Origin: a virus
Length of the DNA: 30,057 nt
Virus record (IMG/VR): IMGVR_UViG_3300033153_000928
Coordinates: 1-30,057 of that record
Reading direction: 5' to 3' (one strand)
Shown here piece after piece: positions 24,318-30,057 of the stretch (its first letter is position 1; the number at the start of each line of letters is the position of its first letter). Position numbers and translations under genes: made by a program. The notes beneath the pieces are model-generated. The model was given only the letters and a program-made list of their open reading frames with translations, did no database searches and had not been told where the DNA came from.

Positions 24318-27300
24318 TGGCTGATATTACATCTACAGGTTCAGGTAATTGGACATCTACTACACCAGACGCACCGTGGCCTAGTGGGGTTGTGCCGACT
24401 TCAAGCGATGATGTCACAGTCTCAGCAACACATACTGTCACGCTCGATGCGACTGGGTGTGCCTGTAATACGTTAACAATATCAGGTAAAATAACTGCCT
24501 CCACAGTCGCTTCGACTGATATCACAGCCGAAGCGCAAATCTCCATTGAGGCAACGACTGGGGAATACGATGTTGATATCTCGTCCGATGTAGCTGTTGA
24601 ACACTCAATTATATTGAATAAAGGGTTAGCAACGCAACATGAATGTTTTTATGCCAAACAACACTCCCAAACATTTAACTTAGTAGGGTTCTATAGGAAG
24701 CGTTGGACTGTTCTTACAAGTCCAGTTTCTATAGGTGCGACATCATGTGATGTCGGTGCTGTCGATGGGTGGCAGGTGGGTGACACTTTGGCTTTTGGTT
24801 CGACGACATTTAGTGATGATACAGCCTGTGAGACTATTGTAATAACAGATATTACTGGGTTAACTGTGTCATGGTCTGGTGGTATAACATACGGCTATGC
24901 CGATGAAGGTTACATAGGAAATATGACAAGTAATCTTACTATCCATTCCTATGATGAAACGACATTTGCAAATACAGCACAAGTATATATGAACTGTTGG
25001 ACTGAGGTTGTGACGAAAACTAAGAATTTTGAAAACGTTGCATTCAGGGGGCTGGGGTATGGTGGGAATGGTGCGCTTGAAGCACAGGTTGGCTTGGCGT
25101 TAAGTATAAAAAACGTGAATGGGTGTTCTTTCTTCCAGTGTTTCGGTAATAGTATGCGCTACAAAGATGGGTCTCCAACATTGAACATGGACGATTGTGT
25201 TTTTTGGACAGACAAAAAATATACAACAATCGGGTCATACAACACACATCTTAGTATTCATGCTCCATACAACTCTCCTGTGACGAACTTGTTGATTATG
25301 AGGGCAGGCTACTCAGCAATGCAAAGCTCTAGGACAGGAGGAGTTCTCCACATGGCTGACTCCGTTATATGTGGGGTGACACCTGGGTCAGCAGGGGCCG
25401 CTAATGCTATTTTTGAGGACTGCGTTTTTGCATCATGGAAGGCTAGTTTTTTAGGCCCAGCAACAAACATAACATTTGACGGTTGTGATCTATATACAAA
25501 GTTCGGACATCCGGCGACAGGGAGATTGCTAGACCCTAGGAACTATATTATAGGCAATTTGTTAAATTGCTTACTCCAATCAGGTTTTAAATTATTGCAA
25601 ACATTCTGGACTGAATCTCCTACGGTAATAGGCCCACCTGATAGTTCAGTTATAAAACTGGAAAACATTAACGGAGATACAGCAGAGCATGAGATATACA
25701 AGAACCAAAGCGAAGACGAACCACTATTTAAAAGAAATAACTCTGTAATACATAGGTCAACGTCATCCTTGGAAGTAGCCCCTAGATTAGTTGATAAGGA
25801 CTACCCAAAAGAGCAATCAATTTTATGTGCTGCTGGGGCAACAATAAGAATTGTCGGATATGCTAGAGTTGATTCAGATTTTTATAACAGTGGTGATTGG
25901 TACGCGCCAACAGTAGAACTCTCTGGATTGGGCGAGGCACCTGTTGTCCATATTGTTACCCCTTCGGCAGAGGACGCCTGGGAGCAGTATGACATTTCTA
26001 TAACTAACAACGGTGCCTCCGATGGCGAATTTACGTTAACGAGGCAAGTCGTCGCAAAAACTGTTGTGGTTGGTCTAGTCTATTTTGACGGTGTGCCTGA
26101 CGCTCCATTCATTACAAAATGTCGGCATTATGGCTTTGTCATTGACGAGGCAAACCCAACTAGAAAAGTTGACTCGTTAATATCAGCGAATGAAGCTACA
26201 GCAATTTCTTATACTGGCGTTACAATCACAGACGGAACCAAGACAATCACAATTCCTGGTGGAACAGCAGATACAGCACAAAAATTTTATGATTATATGA
26301 TTGCTAATGCCTGCGAAAACCTAGATACAGAGATTCCCTTAACAAGAGCTGGTTCTCTTTTTTCTTTAGTTACTGGGTGGACTGTTGTAGAACCAGCTTA
26401 CGACGATATGACCTGGGGTGGTGGTACAATTCAGTTTGATGACCTTGGTGCAAAATCAGGAAGCTTCGATAGTAACATTTTTGATTTCACTTCTGTAGGG
26501 ACATATGATTTCGGCTCTGCTTCTTTCGCTGGAGATATCGAGTTAATTAATACTTCTGGTGGGGCTGTAACTGTTGCCTTACCAACAGGAGTTTCATATA
26601 CAAACACTGGGCCAAATATCACAGTGACAACCCCAGTCAATTATGCAACTATTGATATTACTGGTGCTGATGCAGGGTCAAGGATTCAGCTCTATGACAC
26701 AGCTAATTCAATAGAGCTTTACAACGGTACACCATCTTTTCCATACCAGTTTAGTGAAGAATATTCTATTGATCGAACAATACGAATACGAGTAATGTAT
26801 CAAGATGGTGATACAGCCAGAATGTTTATTGATCAGGCAATTGGAGAAATTACAGAATTAAGCCCTGCTTTATCATATTTAGTTTCTCAAGTTGACGATG
26901 ATGTTTATAATACTAATGCTCTGGATGGGTCTATTATTACAGACATAACTATCACTGATGGTACGTTACTTGTTGAGGTTGATACTGGCACGGTTACATG
27001 GCCTAAATTGTATGCCTATGAAACATATTGGTTATTTACTGAGGAAGGTATACAAGATGAAGGGCGGTTCGCTGTGGCTGTTGATACCGCTAATTACAAG
27101 TGGTATGACTTCAAGCTTAAAAACATAACATCTCCAGAAGTTCCACTTGTAGTTTCTGGTGGTTATGGAGTTGATGGTGATACCGGAACATCATTGAGCA
27201 TGATTGATCAAGATGGCGGGTCAATCATCATGGCCCCAGATCATGTTGTCCCCTATTCCACAGGGGCATCCGTAACTGAGCAGATCGTTCAAAATGGTAT

Positions 27301-27952
27301 GACAGCTCAAGGATATAATTCACCAGCTTCTGATGCTATTTTAACAAGGCAGGAGGTCGATGCTAATTCGACTCAGTTAACAGCAATTAAAGCCAAAACA
27401 GATTTAATTCCAGCAGATCCTGCAACTGAGGCTAATGTGGATGACACTCAAAGCACATTAGTTTTAATTAAACAAGACACAGATAACATCACCGATGACC
27501 CAGCAACCGAAACAACAGTATTAGCAATCAAGGATAAATCAGACCTAATCCCCACAGATCCAGCTACAGAATCAAACATTGATGCTACGCAGATTACTTT
27601 GGATTTGGTTAAGCTTGACACCGACAATATCAGCTCAGATCCAGCGACTGAGACAACTGTTTTAGCCGTTAAGGCCAAGACAGACTTGATACCTAATGAT
27701 CCCGCAACTGATAGTAATGTTGACGGTGTGCAAACAACAGTAGATTCGATATTGACAACAGACACAATCCTCCTAAAGACATTGAACAACTACCGCGAGA
27801 TCAAAAAGGTTGGAGATGTATGGACTTTGTTTGTGTATGATGATGATAATACTACGCCAATCCTATCTAAAGAGTTGAAAGATATTAACGGTAATAATAT
27901 TACAGATTTAGCAGCAGGGGCGTTAGCACAGGAGATTAAGTCAAGTGTTTAA
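24317..27952 (+). CDS. Large beta-helical tail protein (1211 aa) with C-terminal repeats
   Basis: The N-terminal domain (about 1-80) resembles G8-type modules: GSGNWTSTTPDAPWPSGVVP, DDVTVSATHTVTLD, CNTLTISGKI. Residues 200-420 have the short-strand, Asn/Gly-rich pattern of a right-handed beta-helix (NLTIHSYDETTF, TLNMDDCVFW, NITFDGCDLY). A middle region (about 850-990) contains TWPKLYAYETYWLFTEEGIQ and MAPDHVVPYSTGASVTEQIV, a motif pair I recall from other phage tail proteins. From residue 1024, 47-residue repeats follow. It is a probable second fibre or spike, or a receptor-binding/polysaccharide-recognition protein; no catalytic residues could be assigned. Confidence 0.75.
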   Translation: MADITSTGSGNWTSTTPDAPWPSGVVPTSSDDVTVSATHTVTLDATGCACNTLTISGKITASTVASTDITAEAQISIEATTGEYDVDISSDVAVEHSIILNKGLATQHECFYAKQHSQTFNLVGFYRKRWTVLTSPVSIGATSCDVGAVDGWQVGDTLAFGSTTFSDDTACETIVITDITGLTVSWSGGITYGYADEGYIGNMTSNLTIHSYDETTFANTAQVYMNCWTEVVTKTKNFENVAFRGLGYGGNGALEAQVGLALSIKNVNGCSFFQCFGNSMRYKDGSPTLNMDDCVFWTDKKYTTIGSYNTHLSIHAPYNSPVTNLLIMRAGYSAMQSSRTGGVLHMADSVICGVTPGSAGAANAIFEDCVFASWKASFLGPATNITFDGCDLYTKFGHPATGRLLDPRNYIIGNLLNCLLQSGFKLLQTFWTESPTVIGPPDSSVIKLENINGDTAEHEIYKNQSEDEPLFKRNNSVIHRSTSSLEVAPRLVDKDYPKEQSILCAAGATIRIVGYARVDSDFYNSGDWYAPTVELSGLGEAPVVHIVTPSAEDAWEQYDISITNNGASDGEFTLTRQVVAKTVVVGLVYFDGVPDAPFITKCRHYGFVIDEANPTRKVDSLISANEATAISYTGVTITDGTKTITIPGGTADTAQKFYDYMIANACENLDTEIPLTRAGSLFSLVTGWTVVEPAYDDMTWGGGTIQFDDLGAKSGSFDSNIFDFTSVGTYDFGSASFAGDIELINTSGGAVTVALPTGVSYTNTGPNITVTTPVNYATIDITGADAGSRIQLYDTANSIELYNGTPSFPYQFSEEYSIDRTIRIRVMYQDGDTARMFIDQAIGEITELSPALSYLVSQVDDDVYNTNALDGSIITDITITDGTLLVEVDTGTVTWPKLYAYETYWLFTEEGIQDEGRFAVAVDTANYKWYDFKLKNITSPEVPLVVSGGYGVDGDTGTSLSMIDQDGGSIIMAPDHVVPYSTGASVTEQIVQNGMTAQGYNSPASDAILTRQEVDANSTQLTAIKAKTDLIPADPATEANVDDTQSTLVLIKQDTDNITDDPATETTVLAIKDKSDLIPTDPATESNIDATQITLDLVKLDTDNISSDPATETTVLAVKAKTDLIPNDPATDSNVDGVQTTVDSILTTDTILLKTLNNYREIKKVGDVWTLFVYDDDNTTPILSKELKDINGNNITDLAAGALAQEIKSSV
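27386..27748 (+). repeat. 141-bp (47-aa) tandem repeats inside the tail protein
   Basis: Units start at 27386, 27527 and 27668, a constant spacing of 141 bases. Each full unit has two halves: (I/V)K-x-K-(T/S)-D-L-I-P-x-D-P-A-T, then (I/V)K-x-D-T-D-N-I-x-x-D-P-A-T. The third copy is a half unit. The protein repeats much better than the DNA, so the copies are old and under selection. A fibrous shaft or trimer register is likely. Confidence 0.85.
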
Positions 27953-28103
27953 TTTGCAACCAGGATCAGGACTAGGCACAACACCATCACGATTAATCGC
28001 TTTCGGTTTAACCTCCGCAATCACAACAGGACTACGGAAAATAATACGATTAACAACAATAATTACAAAGAGGTGGGAATGTGCAAGCAAACTTGACATG
28101 TAA
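27945..28103 (+). CDS. Small Gly-rich phage protein (52 aa)
   Basis: GTG 27945 overlaps the end of the 1211-aa gene by 8 nt, with AGGAG ten bases upstream. The product begins MFNLQPGSGLGTTPSRLIAF and then GLTSAITTGLRKIIRL. Tiny proteins with a 'GSGLGTTxxRLIAFGL' type start occur in other phage tail regions as far as I recall, which supports a real gene. The amphipathic second half could associate with membrane or another tail protein. Function is unknown. Confidence 0.55.
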   Translation: MFNLQPGSGLGTTPSRLIAFGLTSAITTGLRKIIRLTTIITKRWECASKLDM

Positions 28104-28245
28104 AATAACTAAAACTATCTCACTTTCTAGTGAAGTAACTAAAGAACTTTCTCTTGTCACAAAAATAACTAAAGAAACAGAAACCACGAATCAAATAACA
28201 AAAAAAGTTGATCTGACGACCTTACTAGATCTGGAGGAGCAGTGA
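28081..28245 (+). CDS. Small Thr/Lys-rich repeat protein (54 aa)
   Basis: GTG 28081 follows AGAGGTGGGAAT, an excellent ribosome site, and the stop overlaps the next ATG (TGATG). The sequence is a near-regular repeat of about ten residues: CKITKTISLS, SEVTKELSLV, TKITKETETT, NQITKKVDLT. The alternating pattern favours beta structure. It overlaps the previous frame by 23 nt. It may be a small virion peptide; no relative with a known function is apparent to me. Confidence 0.6.
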   Translation: MQANLTCKITKTISLSSEVTKELSLVTKITKETETTNQITKKVDLTTLLDLEEQ

Positions 28246-28526
28246 TGGGTAAAATATATAAAGGTGATGTAGGCACGGAAATAATTCTTGACACAGGGGA
28301 ACCACTTGCGGATGCAACTGTCCATAATATTGCCTATAAAAATGCAAGTTCAACAGGGGTATTTGTTGGCGAAGTTGTTGAGACTACAAAGATTAGATAC
28401 ATAACTACATCTACAGACGACCTAGACGTTGCTGGAGACTGGAAGTTCCAACCTATTGTCACTTTGCCTTCGTGGTCTGGAAGAGGAGAGACCGCCGTGC
28501 GAGCAATTTATGATGACTTCGGTTAG
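28245..28526 (+). CDS. Small beta-sandwich phage protein (93 aa)
   Basis: ATG 28245 is preferred because GGAGGAG lies eight bases upstream. The product MGKIYKGDVGTEIILDTGEP, with LDVAGDWKFQPIVTLPSWSG near the end, resembles short Ig-like proteins often encoded at the ends of phage tail operons, where a 'Y-x-G-D-x-G-T-x-I-x-x-D-T-G' start is usual. It would be a tail accessory protein. Its stop TAG overlaps the - strand stop by 4 nt, so this is the last gene of the + strand operon. Confidence 0.65.
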   Translation: MGKIYKGDVGTEIILDTGEPLADATVHNIAYKNASSTGVFVGEVVETTKIRYITTSTDDLDVAGDWKFQPIVTLPSWSGRGETAVRAIYDDFG

Positions 28527-28816
28527 CAAGGTTCAAATTCATTGAGTATTTCTTCGATACTACTGATAATTTTATAATGTCCTTTCCAAGTTTTTTCTAG
28601 TTCGATTTGATGAGGTTTTTTTGCAGAGTCTAAAATATCACCTGTCTTGCGGCTCACACAGTCAGGGTTTTTTATTTCATACCATCGAGTTGCGCCATCC
28701 TTCCCGACTAATATATCATCCATTCCGAGCTCTACAGAGTAACCACGCTTTTTTAATTCCTCCACAATAGCTGGCTGGTTTGCATCTATCTTTTTATCAT
28801 ATCTATTTCTACCCAA
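28523..28816 (-). CDS. PD-(D/E)XK nuclease (VRR-NUC/Holliday-resolvase-like)
   Basis: The 97-aa protein starts at TTG 28816, backed by AAGGAG nine bases upstream on this strand, and overlaps the HNH gene by 8 nt. The active-site pattern is visible: D33-D34 (MDDILVG), then E47-x-K49 (WYEIKN), and a later glutamine in HQIELEKTW (Q70). The N-terminal ANQPAIVEELKKRGYSVEL is the helix-strand entry typical of VRR-NUC-like and Holliday junction resolvase enzymes. In context it probably cuts branched or recombination DNA, like Rus in the DLP12 prophage, although it is not a RusA homologue by sequence. Confidence 0.78.
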   Translation of the reverse strand: MGRNRYDKKIDANQPAIVEELKKRGYSVELGMDDILVGKDGATRWYEIKNPDCVSRKTGDILDSAKKPHQIELEKTWKGHYKIISSIEEILNEFEPC

Positions 28817-29075
28817 AATTTAGCACTCCTTGACGATACGCCTCTTCCTGTGTCTCTACCATCCACCTAGTCTGGGGATAGCCTGTGGGGTCTTTATGCA
28901 CCTCGGTGTGGCATTGTCGAACGTCACACAGGGGCATAGCTGCTAGATCGCTTGCTTTCCCGCCCATGATCCCCATATTGTCAATACCTATGATGTGGTG
29001 AGGTATTGAGTCATAACCACCACAGTGACAACATGGTAACGTTGCAACCCATTTGAGATATTTTGGTGATTTCAT
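28809..29075 (-). CDS. HNH nuclease (YbcO/DUF968-like)
   Basis: The 88-aa protein begins SPKYLKWVATLPCCHCGGYD, the usual opening of phage HNH proteins related to YbcO and Ref. The zinc cysteines are C15/C18 and C50/C55; the catalytic region has HH at 26-27 (PHHIIGI) and H56/H60 in CHTEVHKDP. In relatives this family cleaves single-stranded or displaced-strand DNA and cooperates with recombinases. ATG 29075 overlaps the preceding stop (ATGA). The residue set looks complete. Confidence 0.82.
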   Translation of the reverse strand: MKSPKYLKWVATLPCCHCGGYDSIPHHIIGIDNMGIMGGKASDLAAMPLCDVRQCHTEVHKDPTGYPQTRWMVETQEEAYRQGVLNFG

Positions 29076-29512
29076 TTCTCGGGATACTCCAGTTGAACAC
29101 GCCCTGCATAATGCGATTGAACATCGTCCATGTATTGTAGGAATTGTTTTGATTTCATAAGGCTTGTAACGTCAAGATGCTCCATGGCTTCCACCCTGTC
29201 GTCATAATTGTAATGGTCGATATACTTAACACAGAATTCGTTGAACTGTCTTCCGGCTTCACTATCTTCACCCCGTAGGATCGGAAGGCCAAAGGCGTAT
29301 TTGCAAAGATTCTTAATATGTCCTGCTGTGTATTGTCTCTCCTCGTTTGCTACTTGATTATACCAAACATGGGAAATCGCATTTAGATTCAGAGACCTTT
29401 TTTTGCCAAGAATAAACTCAATTTGAAAATATTTCTTATCGTCGAAAAGATCTTGCAAAACCCCAACGGCACGAGACAAAGCTTCTTTGCTATTAATGGT
29501 TAGTTTTCTCAT
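29072..29512 (-). CDS. NinB / lambda Orf-like recombination mediator
   Basis: ATG 29512 is chosen over GTG 29521 because it overlaps the stop of the upstream micro-gene (ATGA); this gives 146 aa, the length of lambda NinB (Orf). The shared motif is KKRSLNLNAISHVWYNQVAN ('K-R-S-x-x-x-N-A-x-x-H-x-W'), followed by AGHIKNLCKYAFGLPIL. Orf binds single-stranded DNA and SSB and supports RecA-independent recombination; that role is inferred here. It precedes the HNH gene, as ybcN/NinB-type genes precede ybcO-type genes in lambdoid phages. Confidence 0.75.
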   Translation of the reverse strand: MRKLTINSKEALSRAVGVLQDLFDDKKYFQIEFILGKKRSLNLNAISHVWYNQVANEERQYTAGHIKNLCKYAFGLPILRGEDSEAGRQFNEFCVKYIDHYNYDDRVEAMEHLDVTSLMKSKQFLQYMDDVQSHYAGRVQLEYPEK

Positions 29513-29652
29513 GGCCCACACTTATCAATAGGAATTGCCGTGCGACCAACCAAAAGCCATAGTACCACGCAAATTAGCAAGGCCATCACAGTTCCACCGC
29601 AAATAGCACCAGTTAGAAATATTTCGTAGTGTTTCAATATTGCGTCAATCAT
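29509..29652 (-). CDS. Small membrane peptide (47 aa)
   Basis: The frame starts at ATG 29652 with AAAGGGTG eight bases upstream and ends in an ATGA overlap with the NinB-like gene. The peptide MIDAILKHYEIFLTGAICGG is followed by TVMALLICVVLWLLVG, giving one membrane helix (about residues 12-36) and a short RTAIPIDKCGP tail. No family is recognised. Good ribosome site and coupling make it likely to be translated despite its size. Confidence 0.6.
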   Translation of the reverse strand: MIDAILKHYEIFLTGAICGGTVMALLICVVLWLLVGRTAIPIDKCGP

Positions 29653-29694
29653 GTTGTTCACCCTTTGTCTTCCAAACTGGAATCTGAAGTATCA

Positions 29695-29790
29695 TCAACA
29701 GCTTTTCTTTGTCTTGCAAACTGGACAATAATCACCGTAGAATTCGTTTTGGCAAATTCTGCATCTGTTTAGTGGCGTTGGTTTTGGCAT
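29695..29790 (-). CDS. Zinc-ribbon micro-protein (31 aa)
   Basis: ATG 29790 follows AAGGGTGAGGAC, a strong ribosome site. The peptide is MPKPTPLNRCRICQNEFYGD then YCPVCKTKKSC, with two CxxC knuckles (C10/C13 and C22/C25) and a final cysteine: the minimal pattern of a zinc ribbon. Such peptides in phage early operons are thought to bind nucleic acid or proteins. It lies three genes before the NinB-like gene and is probably co-transcribed with it. Confidence 0.6.
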   Translation of the reverse strand: MPKPTPLNRCRICQNEFYGDYCPVCKTKKSC

Positions 29791-29831
29791 GTCCTCACCC
29801 TTATCTATGTCTGTTTAGTATGGTTGTCTCT

Positions 29832-29903
29832 TTATATTGTTCCAAAAGCTCTGGTTTTGATACTCTGACCAGAAAACAGAGGGCTCCACTTTGCAGGAGA
29901 CAT
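29832..29903 (-). CDS. Doubtful micro-ORF (23 aa)
   Basis: ATG 29903 is preceded by AAAGGTAGG seven bases away, which could be a ribosome site, and the frame reads MSPAKWSPLFSGQSIKTRAF then GTI. Nothing about the peptide is recognisable. It is the only frame with a fair start in the 144-base space between the Cys-rich partial gene and the zinc-ribbon gene, so this space may instead be untranslated leader. Confidence 0.2.
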   Translation of the reverse strand: MSPAKWSPLFSGQSIKTRAFGTI

Positions 29904-29934
29904 CGTGAAGCCTACCTTTAGGAGGGAGGTAACT

Positions 29935-30057
29935 TTATTTAATTGCGTTCTGGTATGCCCGACAACTAGTGTTGCACTCCATGGCAACAGAACACTCTTT
30001 AATCGTGCATTCTTTGTCGTCGTTTGGGCAAGTGATAGTTTTAACAGTTGGCTCTGG
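29935..30057 (-). CDS. Partial Cys-rich small protein at the window edge
   Basis: The frame runs in from beyond base 30057 and stops at TAA 29935-29937; 40 residues are visible. They contain five cysteines in a short space (TITCPNDDKECTIKECSV, then MECNTSCRAY), a density that suggests metal binding. An internal ATG exists but would remove half the cysteines, so the start is most likely outside the window. It is upstream of the recombination cluster on the same strand. Confidence 0.45.
   Translation of the reverse strand, partial: PEPTVKTITCPNDDKECTIKECSVAMECNTSCRAYQNAIK

Noticed and set aside
27386-27748. CRISPR-like array
   Set aside because: The 141-base repeats are coding, contiguous and diverged at DNA level; there are no spacers.
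28094-28122. TTGACA followed by TATC about 17 bases later
   Set aside because: It lies inside a coding overlap of two small genes and the -10 match is poor; it lacks the AACGnnCGTT dyad of the other two elements.
29709-29921. + strand frame of 70 codons near the right edge
   Set aside because: It runs antisense to the zinc-ribbon micro-gene, which has a strong ribosome site and paired CxxC motifs.
1-30057. Integrase, attachment site, tRNA, cos site or direct terminal repeats
   Set aside because: I looked for tyrosine/serine recombinase motifs, cloverleaf patterns and long direct repeats by eye and found none; lifestyle and packaging type remain undetermined.

Overview
This window is one end-to-end block of a tailed double-stranded DNA phage (or prophage) genome: DNA packaging, head, connector, tail and host-recognition genes on the + strand, followed by a short recombination/nuclease cluster on the - strand. 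No host gene, integrase, tRNA, CRISPR array or insertion sequence is visible. The long tape measure gene, the frameshifted tail chaperone pair, the tail-terminator/tube order and the lambda-J-like hub indicate a long non-contractile tail (siphovirus morphology; no sheath gene seen). The BR0599/DUF2163-type tail-tip protein, the lambda-like tape measure C-terminus and the lambda/DLP12-style Orf-HNH-nuclease trio point to a Gram-negative, probably proteobacterial, host. The genus cannot be fixed from sequence alone.

Layout of the + strand: 1-615, end of an early-type region with a truncated protein carrying DNA-binding-like repeats and a small gene; 617-651, a putative promoter; 700-2686, small membrane protein, small and large terminase; 2786-5948, portal (DUF4055-like), SPP1 gp7/Mu gpF-like head protein, scaffold; 5950-6117, a leader holding a second copy of the promoter element, a possible 10-codon leader ORF and an intrinsic terminator; 6118-7281, a P22-like coat protein; 7308-7331, a UUCG hairpin; 7348-9092, five small connector/neck genes; 9107-12451, tail tube, -1 frameshifted chaperones, tape measure; 12452-19359, three conserved but unnamed virion proteins, a BR0599-like protein and the central hub; 19362-22481, a tail fibre reading frame split by an in-frame TAA; 22483-24317, a cassette of small, partly membrane-bound proteins including a DUF5675 protein that is the only lysis candidate; 24317-28526, a 1211-residue beta-rich tail protein with 47-residue C-terminal repeats and three small genes.

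The - strand (30057 to 28523) reads as an operon: a partial Cys-rich peptide, a 31-aa zinc-ribbon peptide, a 47-aa membrane peptide, a NinB/Orf-like recombination mediator, an HNH nuclease and a PD-(D/E)XK nuclease. It converges tail-to-tail with the structural operon, with a 4-nt overlap and no terminator between them. Genes are packed with ATGA/TAATG overlaps almost throughout, so most translation is probably coupled.

The most noteworthy signals are: (1) a textbook U UUU UUA slippery site followed five bases later by a 7-bp hairpin in the tail chaperone genes; (2) a nonsense codon that splits one continuous tail-fibre frame with zero spacing; (3) a repeated promoter-like element with a dyad AACGnnCGTT at fixed distance from TATRAT, upstream of the packaging genes and of the coat gene; (4) the terminator and leader ORF between that second element and the coat gene, which look like an attenuator; and (5) several micro-genes too short for ordinary gene calling.
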